In this document: positions 9,201 through 17,035 of the stretch, one piece after another | How the letters are laid out: every line of letters begins with the position of its first letter | Position numbering within the stretch: position 1 is the first letter of the stretch | NCBI GenBank assembly: GCA_964383845.1 | Contig: CAYLIF010000020.1 | Location: 1-28,372 of the forward strand | Reading direction: 5' to 3' | Length of the DNA stretch: 28,372 nucleotides | From: JAAZGD01 sp964383845 | GTDB lineage: Bacteria > Bacillota > Clostridia > Peptostreptococcales > Anaerovoracaceae | Notes under the pieces: model-generated | What the model was told of the DNA's origin: nothing | Seen by the model: the letters and a program-made list of their open reading frames with translations, nothing else | The model's database searches: none | Translations under genes and position numbers: made by a program

Positions 9201-10003
9201 TGAGGATTTCTGGATTTTCCCACGGTGAAAATGTTTGGAACAATAACGCTAGAGAGTTTATAAAGTCAGGTCAGGCCAAACTCGAAGAAGCGCTTTCAAC
9301 TCGAGATGATATAATGAATGACTTAATCGTAAAAGGGCTTGATCCAAAAATGGCTTTTAAGATAATGGAGAGCGTGCGAAAAGGCAAGGGAATAACTGAT
9401 GAAGAAGAAAAAAGCATGAAAAGTAATAGAGTTCAAGATTGGTACATTGAATCCTGTAAACGTATTAAATATCTTTTTCCAAGAGCACATGCCGTAGCTT
9501 ATGTTATGATGTCTTATAGAATAGCATATTTCAAGGTTTATCATCCTGCGGAATTTTACGCTGCTTTCTTCACAGCAAAGCGAGATGATTTCGACTCCAG
9601 CGGGATTTATAATGACGCAACAAAAATATATGGAGCCCTTAGCGAAATATACAATAAAGGTAAAGGAGCAACAGATAAAGAAAAGAACGAAGGTGTTGTA
9701 TTAGAATTAGTCTATGAAATGGTATCTCGAGGTTTGGAGTTTTTACCTCCAAGATTAGGAGTTTCTGACCCCTTGAAATTCACAGTGGAAGATGGAAAAG
9801 TAAGAGTTCCTTTAGGTGCAATTAGTGGGTTCGGTGCTAGCGCAGCAAAGCTTCTCGACCAAGAATACCGTGAAAGACCTTATGATACAATAGAAGATGT
9901 TAGAAGCCGAGGCAAAGCCAACAATACGACTATTGAAGCTTTGAAAAACCTAGGAGTGTTAGATGGTATACCTGAGTCAAACCAAATGTCACTTTTCGAA
10001 TAA
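6275..10003 (+). CDS. polC: DNA polymerase III alpha subunit PolC, lacking the exonuclease domain
   Basis: Replicative DNA polymerase of low-GC Gram-positives. The 1242 residues run as follows. An N-terminal domain spans about 1-220. An OB fold spans about 228-320. The PHP domain spans about 330-560. The C-family polymerase core carries the DGYLVGSRGSVGSSF loop, a zinc site (CNAC and CSSC), PDIDLNF with catalytic Asp770 and Asp772, and KLDLLGHD. A C-terminal MSLF motif binds the sliding clamp. Known PolC proteins are about 1430 residues because a DEDD proofreading exonuclease is inserted in the PHP domain. Here residue Glu396 is followed after only about 20 residues by Tyr417-His418, and no exonuclease motif (VFDVETTGL type) exists. 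The expected PHP metal ligands all appear present: His333, His335, Asp342, His367, Glu396, His418, Cys469, Asp543, His545. The frame is intact, so this is a domain absence and not a frameshift. Confidence 0.96.
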   Translation: MLNLIQNSISWDQVGEDRDVYKIEVCKGTLNKKGNTLTLLIKTNIIFPFKNLSEIRNKIIETIPTLQDVIFEFHYENLAISKTKAILLYLPFMVHNEKGGLRVITNTLFLDEVEIEEIHGEGLNVNIPVLGENATLKLNETLANKFEGLLNSVLNIEAMVSFSNHEERYKESELKSEERNTQELKDVEEKRRFAERNNQGKTSSGISRRKSQIIGMPIKQTPVSIEDVHLDMKKVAVVGKLFKKDSRTIKNNKKLVTLLIYDKSAALCCKVFCQEDKWDAIDGSFEIGDTIKVLGQPELDIYENTMVMKIIAIQEDAEIGRQDTAIEKRVELHCHTKMSENDGLYDVKDMLLTAERWGHEAIAITDHGVVQAFPEAAQIRNNKKNPLNVKVIYGMEGYLIDDKDQEGDLKISKDNSYHVVLLACNEIGLRNLYELVSISHLNHLNKRRPRIPKSVLAEKREGILVGSACEAGELFGAILKNKAQEEINEIGKFYDYFEIMPLINNQFLIDKGMVNDQDDLIKINKKICELGKTLDKPVVATTDAHYGEPEDSIYRTIIQAGRGYKDADSSKGLYMRTTDEMLEEFSYLGAEEAYRVVVSNSRELASRVEVIEPLRSGKFPPKIENSEEILKEACYTTARNIYGDELPKEIENRLNEELDSIIGNGYAVMYVSAKMVVEKSLEDGYLVGSRGSVGSSFAATMAGITEVNPLPPHYLCNACKNFEWGDPLKYGCGIDMPPKACSSCGSMMDRLGFSIPFETFLGFGGNKEPDIDLNFAGEYQATAHKYVEEIFGANNVFKAGTIGTIGERTAFGYVKKYHEERGKSASKWELERLAMGCTGIRRTTGQHPGGIIIVPRGHDIHEFCPVQHPANDANTDIITTHFDYHSIDHNLLKLDLLGHDAPSQIRQLQDMTGVDPLTLPLNDPKVTLLFKSIEPLEIINKDYKFIHGTYGIPEFGTEFVRRMLDDIEPSSFADLVRISGFSHGENVWNNNAREFIKSGQAKLEEALSTRDDIMNDLIVKGLDPKMAFKIMESVRKGKGITDEEEKSMKSNRVQDWYIESCKRIKYLFPRAHAVAYVMMSYRIAYFKVYHPAEFYAAFFTAKRDDFDSSGIYNDATKIYGALSEIYNKGKGATDKEKNEGVVLELVYEMVSRGLEFLPPRLGVSDPLKFTVEDGKVRVPLGAISGFGASAAKLLDQEYRERPYDTIEDVRSRGKANNTTIEALKNLGVLDGIPESNQMSLFE

Positions 10004-10029
10004 ATAATAGTAAAGGTTAGGAAATAAAA

Positions 10030-11358
10030 ATGATTTCAGAAAAAGATATTGCCCACAGAATTTGGAACAATGATGAAACTCTGTTAAGAGATGAGATGAG
10101 AACTTTACAGCTAGAACGTCTACAAAGTACTGTTCAGAGAGTATATGAAAATGTGCCTTTTTATCGCGAAAAATTTGATGCGATGGGGATTTCTCCCGAT
10201 GATATAAAAAGCTTAGACGATTTACAAAGACTTCCATTTACAGTAAAAGATGATTTTAGATCCAACTATCCTTTTGGATTATTTTCTTCGGGAAAGAGAG
10301 ACATTGTCCGATTTCATGCATCTTCTGGAACTACGGGAAAGCCGACAGTTGTTGGCTATACTAAAAGAGATATGACTACATGGAAAGAATTAATTGCTCG
10401 TGTAGTAACACAAGCTGGCGTTACTCAAGATGATACAGCACAAATCTCTTTCGGCTACGGATTATTCACAGGAGCCTTCGGGCTGCATCAGGGCTTAGAA
10501 AAGGTTGGTGCTGCTGTAATACCTATGTCTAGTGGCAACACTGAAAAACAAATAATGGTCATGCGTGATTTTCAAACAACTGCCCTTATTAGTACCCCTT
10601 CTTATGCTCTTCATATGGCGGAAGTTGCTAAGTCTTTAGGTGTTGATCCCAAAAAAGACATTCCTCTAAAATGGGGATTATTTGGCGGCGAAGGATCAAC
10701 AGAGGCTATGCGTAAAGAACTAGAGCAGACATGGGGAATATTTGCTACTGAAAACTATGGTATGAGTGAACTTATGGGCCCCGGAATATCTGGTGAGTGT
10801 CTAGCTTTAAAAGGTATGCATATAAATGAAGATCATTTTTTGCCAGAGATAATTAACCCTGATACTGGAGAGGTCCTAGGTCCAGGAGAAAAGGGGGAAC
10901 TAGTAATTACTACGATAACAAAAGAAGCTCTGCCTATAATTAGGTATAGAACAAAAGATATTACTTCTCTTCACTATGAAAAATGTGAATGTGGACGAAC
11001 CACAGTCCGTATGGCAAAAATTCAAGGGAGATCGGACGACATGTTGATTTTAGGCGGTGTCAATGTTTTCCCTTCTCAAATTGAAGAAGTACTTATCAAT
11101 GCACCGGGCATTGGACCACACTATCAAATCAGGGTGTTTAAAAAAGAATACTTGGATAAGATAGAAGTAGATGTTGAGCTAACTGATGCAACTTATTTGG
11201 ATTCATTTTCAAAACTTGAGAACCTTAGTAATGAAATACGAGGCAGGCTGCGAACTGTACTGGGGATTGATGCTAAAGTTAATTTAGTTCAACCTGCTAG
11301 CTTGCCACGATTTGAAGGAAAAGCAAAAAGAGTTATAGATGAAAGAAAGGTGGATTAG
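10030..11358 (+). CDS. paaK: Phenylacetate-CoA ligase family protein (arylacetate-CoA ligase)
   Basis: Adenylate-forming enzyme that activates phenylacetate or a related aryl acid to its CoA thioester with ATP. The 442 residues match the PaaK family in length. The P-loop SSGTTGKPT is at residues 98-106, followed by the aromatic-substrate region and NYGMSELMGPG at about 240-250. The family-typical INPDTGEVLGPGEKGELV stretch and IRYRTKDIT lead into the C-terminal domain with RSDDMLILGGVNVFPSQIEE. An ACT-domain gene follows two bases after the stop, a pairing common in Clostridia and archaea that ferment aromatic amino acids. The true substrate (phenylacetate, indoleacetate or hydroxyphenylacetate) cannot be read from the sequence. 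It sits between housekeeping operons, where it is not part of the usual order. Confidence 0.88.
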   Translation: MISEKDIAHRIWNNDETLLRDEMRTLQLERLQSTVQRVYENVPFYREKFDAMGISPDDIKSLDDLQRLPFTVKDDFRSNYPFGLFSSGKRDIVRFHASSGTTGKPTVVGYTKRDMTTWKELIARVVTQAGVTQDDTAQISFGYGLFTGAFGLHQGLEKVGAAVIPMSSGNTEKQIMVMRDFQTTALISTPSYALHMAEVAKSLGVDPKKDIPLKWGLFGGEGSTEAMRKELEQTWGIFATENYGMSELMGPGISGECLALKGMHINEDHFLPEIINPDTGEVLGPGEKGELVITTITKEALPIIRYRTKDITSLHYEKCECGRTTVRMAKIQGRSDDMLILGGVNVFPSQIEEVLINAPGIGPHYQIRVFKKEYLDKIEVDVELTDATYLDSFSKLENLSNEIRGRLRTVLGIDAKVNLVQPASLPRFEGKAKRVIDERKVD

Positions 11359-11360
11359 AA

Positions 11361-11777
11361 ATGGCTATTAAACAGCTGTCCGTACTAATGCCAAACCGCT
11401 ATGGTATGTTAGGCAATTTAACCAACATTTTTTACGAAGAGGGTATCGACATCCGAGCAATATCTGTTTACGATACAACAGAATACGGAATTTTAAGAAC
11501 TGTTGTAGATGACCCTGAAAAAGCCGTAGAAGTTTTAAATCGAAACGGTATTGTAGCAATGGTTTCTGATATTATGGCTATTAATCCTGAAGACAGAAGA
11601 GGAAGTTTAAATGAGATATTTCGAATTCTCGCAGACAATGACATAAATGTGGATTATATTTATAGCTTCGTAGTGGAAAAGGGTGGACCTCAGTATTTTG
11701 TCTTAAAAGTAGAGGATATACCAAAAACAGAGGCAGTATTGGTAGAAAAGGGGATTCAAGTGGTTAAAGAACTATGA
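11361..11777 (+). CDS. Tandem ACT-domain protein linked to PaaK
   Basis: Small amino-acid-binding regulatory protein of 138 residues. Two ACT units are visible. The first runs over residues 1-65 (QLSVLMPNRYGMLGNLTNIF, then DIRAISVYDT). The second runs over about 70-138 (GSLNEIFRILADNDINVDYIYSF, then YFVLKVEDI). Each has the Gly-x-Leu turn after the first strand that binds amino acids in this fold. The start lies two bases after the paaK stop, so the two genes are coupled. ACT proteins beside PaaK are usually taken as sensors of aromatic amino acids for this pathway. That role is inference, and the protein has no catalytic domain. Confidence 0.82.
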   Translation: MAIKQLSVLMPNRYGMLGNLTNIFYEEGIDIRAISVYDTTEYGILRTVVDDPEKAVEVLNRNGIVAMVSDIMAINPEDRRGSLNEIFRILADNDINVDYIYSFVVEKGGPQYFVLKVEDIPKTEAVLVEKGIQVVKEL

Positions 11778-11783
11778 AGTTTC

Positions 11784-11812
11784 TTGCAATACCGTTGAAG
11801 CCATGATATTAT
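11784..11812 (+). promoter_or_regulatory. Promoter of the rimP-nusA-infB operon
   Basis: TTGCAA at 11784-11789 and TATTAT at 11807-11812 are separated by exactly 17 bases, matching four of six and five of six consensus positions. It starts seven bases after the ACT gene stop. Transcription would begin near 11819, just before the hairpin at 11838-11867. Confidence 0.6.
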
Positions 11813-11837
11813 ATCAGTGTATTTATTTAAGCAATTA

Positions 11838-11872
11838 ATTTGGAGTGGGCTGTTGCCCACTCCAAATATTTT
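11838..11872 (+). terminator. Terminator-like hairpin in the rimP-nusA leader (possible attenuator)
   Basis: A perfect 13-bp stem pairs 11838-11850 (ATTTGGAGTGGGC) with 11855-11867 (GCCCACTCCAAAT) around the loop TGTT. It is followed by ATTTTAAG, so the T tract is short and interrupted. It lies downstream of the promoter at 11784-11812 and 33 bases before the rimP start. It could end paaK/ACT transcripts and also attenuate transcripts from the rimP promoter. A weak T tract is what NusA-dependent terminators have. Confidence 0.75.
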
Positions 11873-11900
11873 AAGAGACCAAACAGGAAATGGAATATAT

Positions 11901-12380
11901 ATGTCGAAGATTACCGTAAAAGAAATTGTTACTCAATTATCTCGTGAATATTTAGAGGAGCAAGGATTAGAATTATATGATGTGGAATTTATAAAAGAAG
12001 GTAAAGACTGGTTTTTAAGGGTATATATAGATAAGATTTGGGAAGATCAAGAAGAGTATATAAGTCTGGACGATTGTGAGAAAGTAAGCCGTTTTCTTTC
12101 AAAAAAACTAGATGAAGAAGATCCCATAGCACAGAATTATTACCTGGAAGTATCGTCCCCTGGGATGGAAAGAGCTCTTAAAACCCCAAAAGACTATCAC
12201 AAGTATAAAGGTAGATTAATAGAAGTTAGCCTGTATGAGGCTTTAGAAGGAAAGAAAAAATACGAGGGAGTCCTTCAATCTTTTGATGGTGAAAACATTG
12301 TCATAGAAGATGAAAATAAAAATGAGATAATGCTACCTTTCGATAAGGTTGCTAAAGTTAAATTAAAAGTCGTATTTTAA
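11901..12380 (+). CDS. rimP: Ribosome maturation factor RimP
   Basis: Assists assembly of the 30S subunit, acting early on the S12 region. I place the start at the ATG at 11901, giving 159 residues, the family length. An in-frame ATG at 11817 would run through the leader hairpin and add 28 residues that do not fit the family. AGGAAA at 11885-11890 serves as a plausible ribosome site. The N-terminal domain has GLELYDVEF and WFLRVYIDK; the middle shows the hallmark YYLEVSSPGMERALKTPKDY, and the C-terminal SH3-like domain ends in KVAKVKLKVVF. nusA follows 12 bases later, an almost universal bacterial pair. Confidence 0.95.
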   Translation: MSKITVKEIVTQLSREYLEEQGLELYDVEFIKEGKDWFLRVYIDKIWEDQEEYISLDDCEKVSRFLSKKLDEEDPIAQNYYLEVSSPGMERALKTPKDYHKYKGRLIEVSLYEALEGKKKYEGVLQSFDGENIVIEDENKNEIMLPFDKVAKVKLKVVF

Positions 12381-12392
12381 GGAGGAGAAAAA

Positions 12393-13571
12393 ATGAATAA
12401 AGAATTTATTGAAGCTCTTGAGGCACTAGAGGCTGAAAAAGAAATCTCAAAAGAGATTTTAATTGAGGCAATCGAATCTGCACTGGTGGCAGCTTATAAA
12501 AAGAACTACGGTACAAGTCAAAATGTTGAAGTTACAATTGACCAAGAAACGGGGGATATTGGGATCTTGCATTTAATGGGTGTTGTAGATGAAGTTGATG
12601 ATGATATGGTAGAAATATCAATTGATGATGCAAAAGAGATAGACTCAAGATACGAAATTGGTGACACGGTTTCATATCAAGTTACTCACATGGACTTTGG
12701 AAGAATAGCAGCTCAAACTGCTAAACAAGTTGTAGTTCAGAGAATTCGTGAAGCAGAACGGGGTATGGTTTTTGATGATTTCATAAATCGGCAGGGAGAA
12801 GTGATAACTGGAACAGTTCAACGTATTTCAAATGAGACTGTTTTCTTTAACATGGGAAAAGCTGAAGGTCTCTTGTCTGTAACAGAGCAAGTACCTGGAG
12901 AAACATATACGATAAACAGTAGGGTTAAGGTTTATATTATGGATGTAAAAAAGACAAATAAAGGACCTCAAGTCTACCTGTCTCGTTCTCATCCCGGATT
13001 AGTAAAAAGCCTATTTGAATTAGAAGTGCCAGAGATTCAAGATGGTATAGTTGAAATAAAGGGAATAAGTCGAGAAGCAGGTTCTCGAACAAAAATTGCT
13101 GTATGGGCAGAAGATGGGAACGTGGATCCTGTTGGTGCTTGCGTTGGCGCAAGAGGTGTAAGGGTACAATCTGTTGTAGATGAACTCTTTGGAGAAAAAA
13201 TTGACGTAATTGCTTGGAGCGAAGACCCCCAAACTCTCATTGGTAACGTTTTGTCACCTGCTAAAGTTGACAGTGTTATTTTAGGAGAGGACGGGAAAAG
13301 CGCAACAGTTATAGTTCCTGATTATCAACTGTCCTTAGCCATTGGCAAAGAAGGGCAAAATGTCAGATTGGCAGCCAAGCTGTGCGGCTGGAAGATAGAT
13401 ATAAAGAGTCATTCTCAATACTATGGTGAAGGGAATGAAATGGGACAGGAAGAAGAGTACGATGGTGAGCAATTTTTTGAAGATGTTGTAGAGGTGGAAG
13501 AACCCCAAAAAGAGTTTACTGAGGAGAACTATTTTGAAACCCCTGAAGAAGATGGAGTGGGTGAGGGCTAA
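12393..13571 (+). CDS. nusA: Transcription termination/antitermination factor NusA
   Basis: Binds RNA polymerase near the RNA exit channel, stimulates pausing and intrinsic termination, and takes part in antitermination of rRNA operons. The 392 residues show the N-terminal polymerase-binding domain (1-130, ending with AKQVVVQRIREAER), an S1 domain (about 135-200), and two KH domains. KH1 has VDPVGACVGARGVRVQ and KH2 has LAIGKEGQNVRLAAKLCGW. As in other Firmicutes the alpha-CTD-binding acidic repeats of E. coli NusA are absent. Instead there is an acidic tail of about 45 residues. A strong AAGGAGGAG site precedes the ATG. The gene may control itself through the hairpin at 11838-11867. Confidence 0.97.
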   Translation: MNKEFIEALEALEAEKEISKEILIEAIESALVAAYKKNYGTSQNVEVTIDQETGDIGILHLMGVVDEVDDDMVEISIDDAKEIDSRYEIGDTVSYQVTHMDFGRIAAQTAKQVVVQRIREAERGMVFDDFINRQGEVITGTVQRISNETVFFNMGKAEGLLSVTEQVPGETYTINSRVKVYIMDVKKTNKGPQVYLSRSHPGLVKSLFELEVPEIQDGIVEIKGISREAGSRTKIAVWAEDGNVDPVGACVGARGVRVQSVVDELFGEKIDVIAWSEDPQTLIGNVLSPAKVDSVILGEDGKSATVIVPDYQLSLAIGKEGQNVRLAAKLCGWKIDIKSHSQYYGEGNEMGQEEEYDGEQFFEDVVEVEEPQKEFTEENYFETPEEDGVGEG

Positions 13572-13574
13572 GAT

Positions 13575-13862
13575 TTGAAGCAAATTAAAGGTGAAAAAAA
13601 AATACCGATGCGTCGTTGTGTAGGTTGTATGGAATCAAAACCCAAAAATCAACTGATTAGGATTGCAGGTTATGAGGAAGCAGTTTCAATCGATATGACT
13701 GGCAAAGCAAAAGGCAGAGGAGTATATCTTTGCCCAAATGAAGATTGTTTTCTCATAGCTCATAAGAAAAAGGCTATAGGAAGGGGACTTCAAATGAAGA
13801 TAGAGGATGAAACCATAACCAAGCTTTTTGAGGAGTTGAAACGCTATGAGAGAAAAGATTGA
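13575..13862 (+). CDS. ylxR: YlxR family RNA-binding protein (RNase P modulator RnpM)
   Basis: Small basic protein of 95 residues. The family mark is MRRCVGCMESKPKNQLIRIA near the N-terminus, then GKAKGRGVYLCPNEDC and a basic C-terminal helix (KKKAIGRGLQ). YlxR of B. subtilis has been reported to bind RNase P RNA and modulate its activity, and earlier work tied it to regulation of many genes. The start is a TTG at 13575, with GAGGG at 13563-13567. The first in-frame ATG (13608) would cut off the usual N-terminal residues. It begins four bases after the nusA stop and overlaps ylxQ by 17 bases. Confidence 0.9.
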   Translation: MKQIKGEKKIPMRRCVGCMESKPKNQLIRIAGYEEAVSIDMTGKAKGRGVYLCPNEDCFLIAHKKKAIGRGLQMKIEDETITKLFEELKRYERKD

Positions 13863-14163
13863 CAGCTATTTGGGGTTTGCGGCCAAATCAAGAAACCTTG
13901 TAGTGGGAACAGACACATGCAAGATTTTGATGTCAAAGGGAAAGATAAAATTGCTGTTAATTGCAACAGACCTTGCAGAAAACTCAAAAGAAAAAATAAT
14001 TAAAGAGGCCGTTAAAAACAACGTGCCGTATAAAATATATGAAACAAAAGAAAAACTTTCGAAGCTGACAGGAGAAAAAACCTCAGGAGTTTTCGGAATT
14101 TTAGATGACAATTTTAAAGATGTCATCGTAAAAGAGTTGGAAAATAAGGAGGGTAAAAGATGA
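13846..14163 (+). CDS. ylxQ: L7Ae/L30e-family ribosomal protein YlxQ
   Basis: Small RNA-binding protein of the L7Ae/L30e/Gadd45 fold, 105 residues. Visible marks are the N-terminal LGFAAKSRNLVVGTDT segment, the LLLIATDLAENSKEKI strand and helix, and VPYKIYETKEKLSKLTGE. These match bacterial YlxQ and YbxF proteins, which bind kink-turn RNA. Its start lies inside the end of ylxR and its stop overlaps infB in ATGA, so translation of the three is likely coupled. The precise RNA partner is unknown for this protein. Confidence 0.88.
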   Translation: MREKIDSYLGFAAKSRNLVVGTDTCKILMSKGKIKLLLIATDLAENSKEKIIKEAVKNNVPYKIYETKEKLSKLTGEKTSGVFGILDDNFKDVIVKELENKEGKR

Positions 14164-17027
14164 CGATAAAAGTACATGAACTTGCAAGAGAATTAGAAAC
14201 CAGCAGCAAAGAGCTGCAGAAAAAGTGTGAAGAGCTAGGTGTTAGCATTTCCAACCATATGAGTGTTTTGTCTGATACAGATGCAAATAAGTTGAGAAAC
14301 ATAATGAAGAAAAGCAAATCTGCCTCAGAAACTAAAATTGTAAAGGCAACACCAAGGAAGGCAGACTCTGAAGGCGTTGAGGATGTTCCCCGTGTTACGG
14401 TGAAGGCTGCAATTAAGATTCCAACCCCAGCAATAAAACAAGTTCCTGAAAAGAGCAAAACTGAAGAACGAGGAAGAACTCAAAAACCGCCTATTGGAAG
14501 ACCTGTAATTTCAAAGGAAATTGAAGGCCGTCCAAAACCACCATTAGGAAAACCTGTGGTCAATAAAGAATTGGATGCCAGAGAAGCAGAAAAGGCTAAG
14601 GCAAAAGAAAAGGCACTTGTAAACCAACAAGCTCAAGAAAATAAAAAAACCGCTGAAGCTGATAAAAACACCAAAACTGAATCCCTTAAACAAGTCCCGG
14701 ATTCAGTAAAAGAGACTCAAACAGAACCCTCAAAAAAAGTTGTAGAGCAAACTCAAAAGCCTCAACAAGCGCCGAAAGCTAGTCAATCAAGTAAAAGTGC
14801 TCCACAGACTAAAGCACCACAGCCTCAACGGGCCCCACAGAGTAAGCAACCACAAGCTCATCAAGGAAGCAATAGGGCTGATAGAAAATCAGGTTCTATT
14901 ATGGATGCTGCTCCTAGAACAGCAGCGGAAACAAAAGCTCCTGAATCGAGAACTGTTCCTAGTCCACCAAAGAGTACAGGAAGACCTAAAGCTCAGGAAA
15001 GCCCTAGGGCTTCTTCAAAATATCAAGGAGATAAAGGAAAGCACCCAAATGTTGCAAGCGGGCCAAGTTCCGGCAAACCTGATACTAAAAAAGATGACCG
15101 AGGAAAACCCAGTGCCAAGGACAAGTTTGGAAAAACAGAAAGTGGCCCAAGCAAAAAAGGGAAGAAGGCTCCTTATCAAGCAGTTCGTAGCTTGGAAAAA
15201 GTCGTAAAGCCGAAAAAACATGTAAAGGTAGTAAAAGAAGAAGAGCCAGAAATTGATATTTTAGAACTACCTGAAGGAACTGTTATCGTAAATGTTCCTA
15301 TAACAGTTGCTGGATTTAGCGAACAAGTAGAAATCCCTGCATCAAAAACAATAATGGAACTTATGAAACTTGGAATCATGGCAACTGTTAATCAGAACTT
15401 AGATGAAGAAACAGTAATGATCCTTGGTGAGATTTTAGGTATCAATATTATAGTTGGAAAAATCTCTGAAGAATCCGTTGAAGAAGGAATTGAACTCTTT
15501 AAGGATAAAGCAGAAGATTTAGAAAATAGATCCCCAATAATTACAGTTATGGGTCATGTAGACCATGGAAAAACATCTCTTTTAGATGCCATTAGAAAAA
15601 CCCATGTAACTGATAGTGAATCAGGCGGAATAACACAACATATAGGCGCGTCAGAGGTTATGATAAATGATCAAAAAATCGTGTTTTTAGATACTCCAGG
15701 CCATGAGGCTTTTACAGCCATGCGAGCAAGAGGAGCACATGTTACGGATATAGCTGTATTGGTTGTAGCTGCTGACGATAGTGTTATGCCTCAAACCTTA
15801 GAGTCTATAAATCATGCTAAAGCGGCGGGAGTTCATATTATAGTCGCAATTAACAAAATAGATAAACCTGGAGCAGATATTGAAAAAGTTAAAAAAGATT
15901 TGGCTGACAAAGGAGTACTAGTAGAAGCTTGGGGTGGTGAAACCATTGCTGTACCTGTATCGGCTAAAACGGGAGAAGGTATCACAACTCTTTTAGAGAT
16001 GATTCTTTTACAGGCAGAAATTCTTGAACTAAAAGCCAATCCAAACAGAATGGCTTCAGGAACTGTAATTGAAGCTAGGCTAGACAAATCAAAGGGGCCA
16101 ATCGCCACTTTACTTGTGTTAAATGGAACACTAGAAAGCGGCCAATCTATAGTTGCTGGAACAAGTGCAGGAAAAATTCGTTTGATGAACAATTTCAAAG
16201 GATCTACTATTAAAAAAGCAGGTCCTGCTACTGCTGTTGAAATCCTTGGACTTACCGAAGTACCAGAAGCAGGAGATGAATTTTATGTAGTTAAAGACTT
16301 AGGCAAGGCAAAAGAAATTGCAACTAATAGAAGGATCAAACTTAGAGAAGAAGTTCTTGCGCGAAACTCAGGGTCTAGTTTGGAAAAGCTTTTCGATCAG
16401 CTCCAAGAAGGAGAGATTAAAGAATTTAATATGATTATTAAAGGAGACGTTCAAGGCTCTGTTGACGCAGTTAAAACTTCCTTGGAAAAGCTCCAGCAAG
16501 AAAATATTAGAACCAACATAATTCATTCCAGCGTTGGTGCAATTACTGAGACAGATGTAATGCTTGCAGGTACTGTGGGCGCAATACTAATCGGTTTTAA
16601 TGTGAGACCGTCGACGGAAATAACAGTATTAGCAGAAAGAGAAAATATCGAAATACGATCCTACACAGTTATTTATAAGCTAATAGAAGATGTGGAAGCA
16701 GCAATGAAGGGTATGTTGGATCCTATATATAAGGAAGTGGTTCTAGGAAAAGCCGAAGTACGAGAGACCTTCAAGGTACCTGGAGCGGGAGTTATTGCAG
16801 GTTCGTATGTTACTGAGGGCAAAGTAGTTCGAAATGAGAAAATCAGATTGGTTAGAGATGGTATCGTCATTCATGAAGGAAAAATATCCAGCTTAAAAAG
16901 AATCAAAGATGATGCAAAAGAAGTTAGAGAAGGATTTGAATGTGGTATTGGTATCGAAAACTACAATGATATCAAAGAAGGCGACGTTATCGAATGCTTC
17001 AAGATGGAACAAGTAGAAAGAGGTTAG
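14160..17027 (+). CDS. infB: Translation initiation factor IF-2
   Basis: GTPase that brings initiator fMet-tRNA to the 30S subunit and joins subunits. The 955 residues begin with an IF2_N helix bundle (VHELARELETSSKELQKKC). A long basic low-complexity linker at about 80-370 is rich in Lys, Pro, Gln, Ala and Ser. A second IF2_N-like part follows, and then the GTPase domain: G1 GHVDHGKT at 465-472, SGGITQHIGASEV, DTPGHEAFTAMRARGA and NKIDKPGAD. Domains II, III and the C-terminal fMet-tRNA-binding domain are complete. B. subtilis IF-2 has about 716 residues, so the extra length is almost all in the linker. Internal ATG codons might yield shorter forms, as in E. coli, but none has an obvious ribosome site. 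Confidence 0.97.
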   Translation: MTIKVHELARELETSSKELQKKCEELGVSISNHMSVLSDTDANKLRNIMKKSKSASETKIVKATPRKADSEGVEDVPRVTVKAAIKIPTPAIKQVPEKSKTEERGRTQKPPIGRPVISKEIEGRPKPPLGKPVVNKELDAREAEKAKAKEKALVNQQAQENKKTAEADKNTKTESLKQVPDSVKETQTEPSKKVVEQTQKPQQAPKASQSSKSAPQTKAPQPQRAPQSKQPQAHQGSNRADRKSGSIMDAAPRTAAETKAPESRTVPSPPKSTGRPKAQESPRASSKYQGDKGKHPNVASGPSSGKPDTKKDDRGKPSAKDKFGKTESGPSKKGKKAPYQAVRSLEKVVKPKKHVKVVKEEEPEIDILELPEGTVIVNVPITVAGFSEQVEIPASKTIMELMKLGIMATVNQNLDEETVMILGEILGINIIVGKISEESVEEGIELFKDKAEDLENRSPIITVMGHVDHGKTSLLDAIRKTHVTDSESGGITQHIGASEVMINDQKIVFLDTPGHEAFTAMRARGAHVTDIAVLVVAADDSVMPQTLESINHAKAAGVHIIVAINKIDKPGADIEKVKKDLADKGVLVEAWGGETIAVPVSAKTGEGITTLLEMILLQAEILELKANPNRMASGTVIEARLDKSKGPIATLLVLNGTLESGQSIVAGTSAGKIRLMNNFKGSTIKKAGPATAVEILGLTEVPEAGDEFYVVKDLGKAKEIATNRRIKLREEVLARNSGSSLEKLFDQLQEGEIKEFNMIIKGDVQGSVDAVKTSLEKLQQENIRTNIIHSSVGAITETDVMLAGTVGAILIGFNVRPSTEITVLAERENIEIRSYTVIYKLIEDVEAAMKGMLDPIYKEVVLGKAEVRETFKVPGAGVIAGSYVTEGKVVRNEKIRLVRDGIVIHEGKISSLKRIKDDAKEVREGFECGIGIENYNDIKEGDVIECFKMEQVERG

Positions 17028-17035
17028 AAATAGTT

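Noticed and set aside
11817..11900. N-terminal extension of rimP through the leader
   Set aside because: It would translate the terminator-like hairpin and adds 28 residues not found in RimP; the ATG at 11901 gives the family length.
14797..15207. 136-residue frame within the IF-2 linker
   Set aside because: It is a shifted frame through low-complexity DNA with no ribosome site or recognisable domain.
16994..17035. N-terminal extension of rbfA inside infB
   Set aside because: The added 14 residues are unlike RbfA; the ATG at 17036 gives a standard N-terminus.
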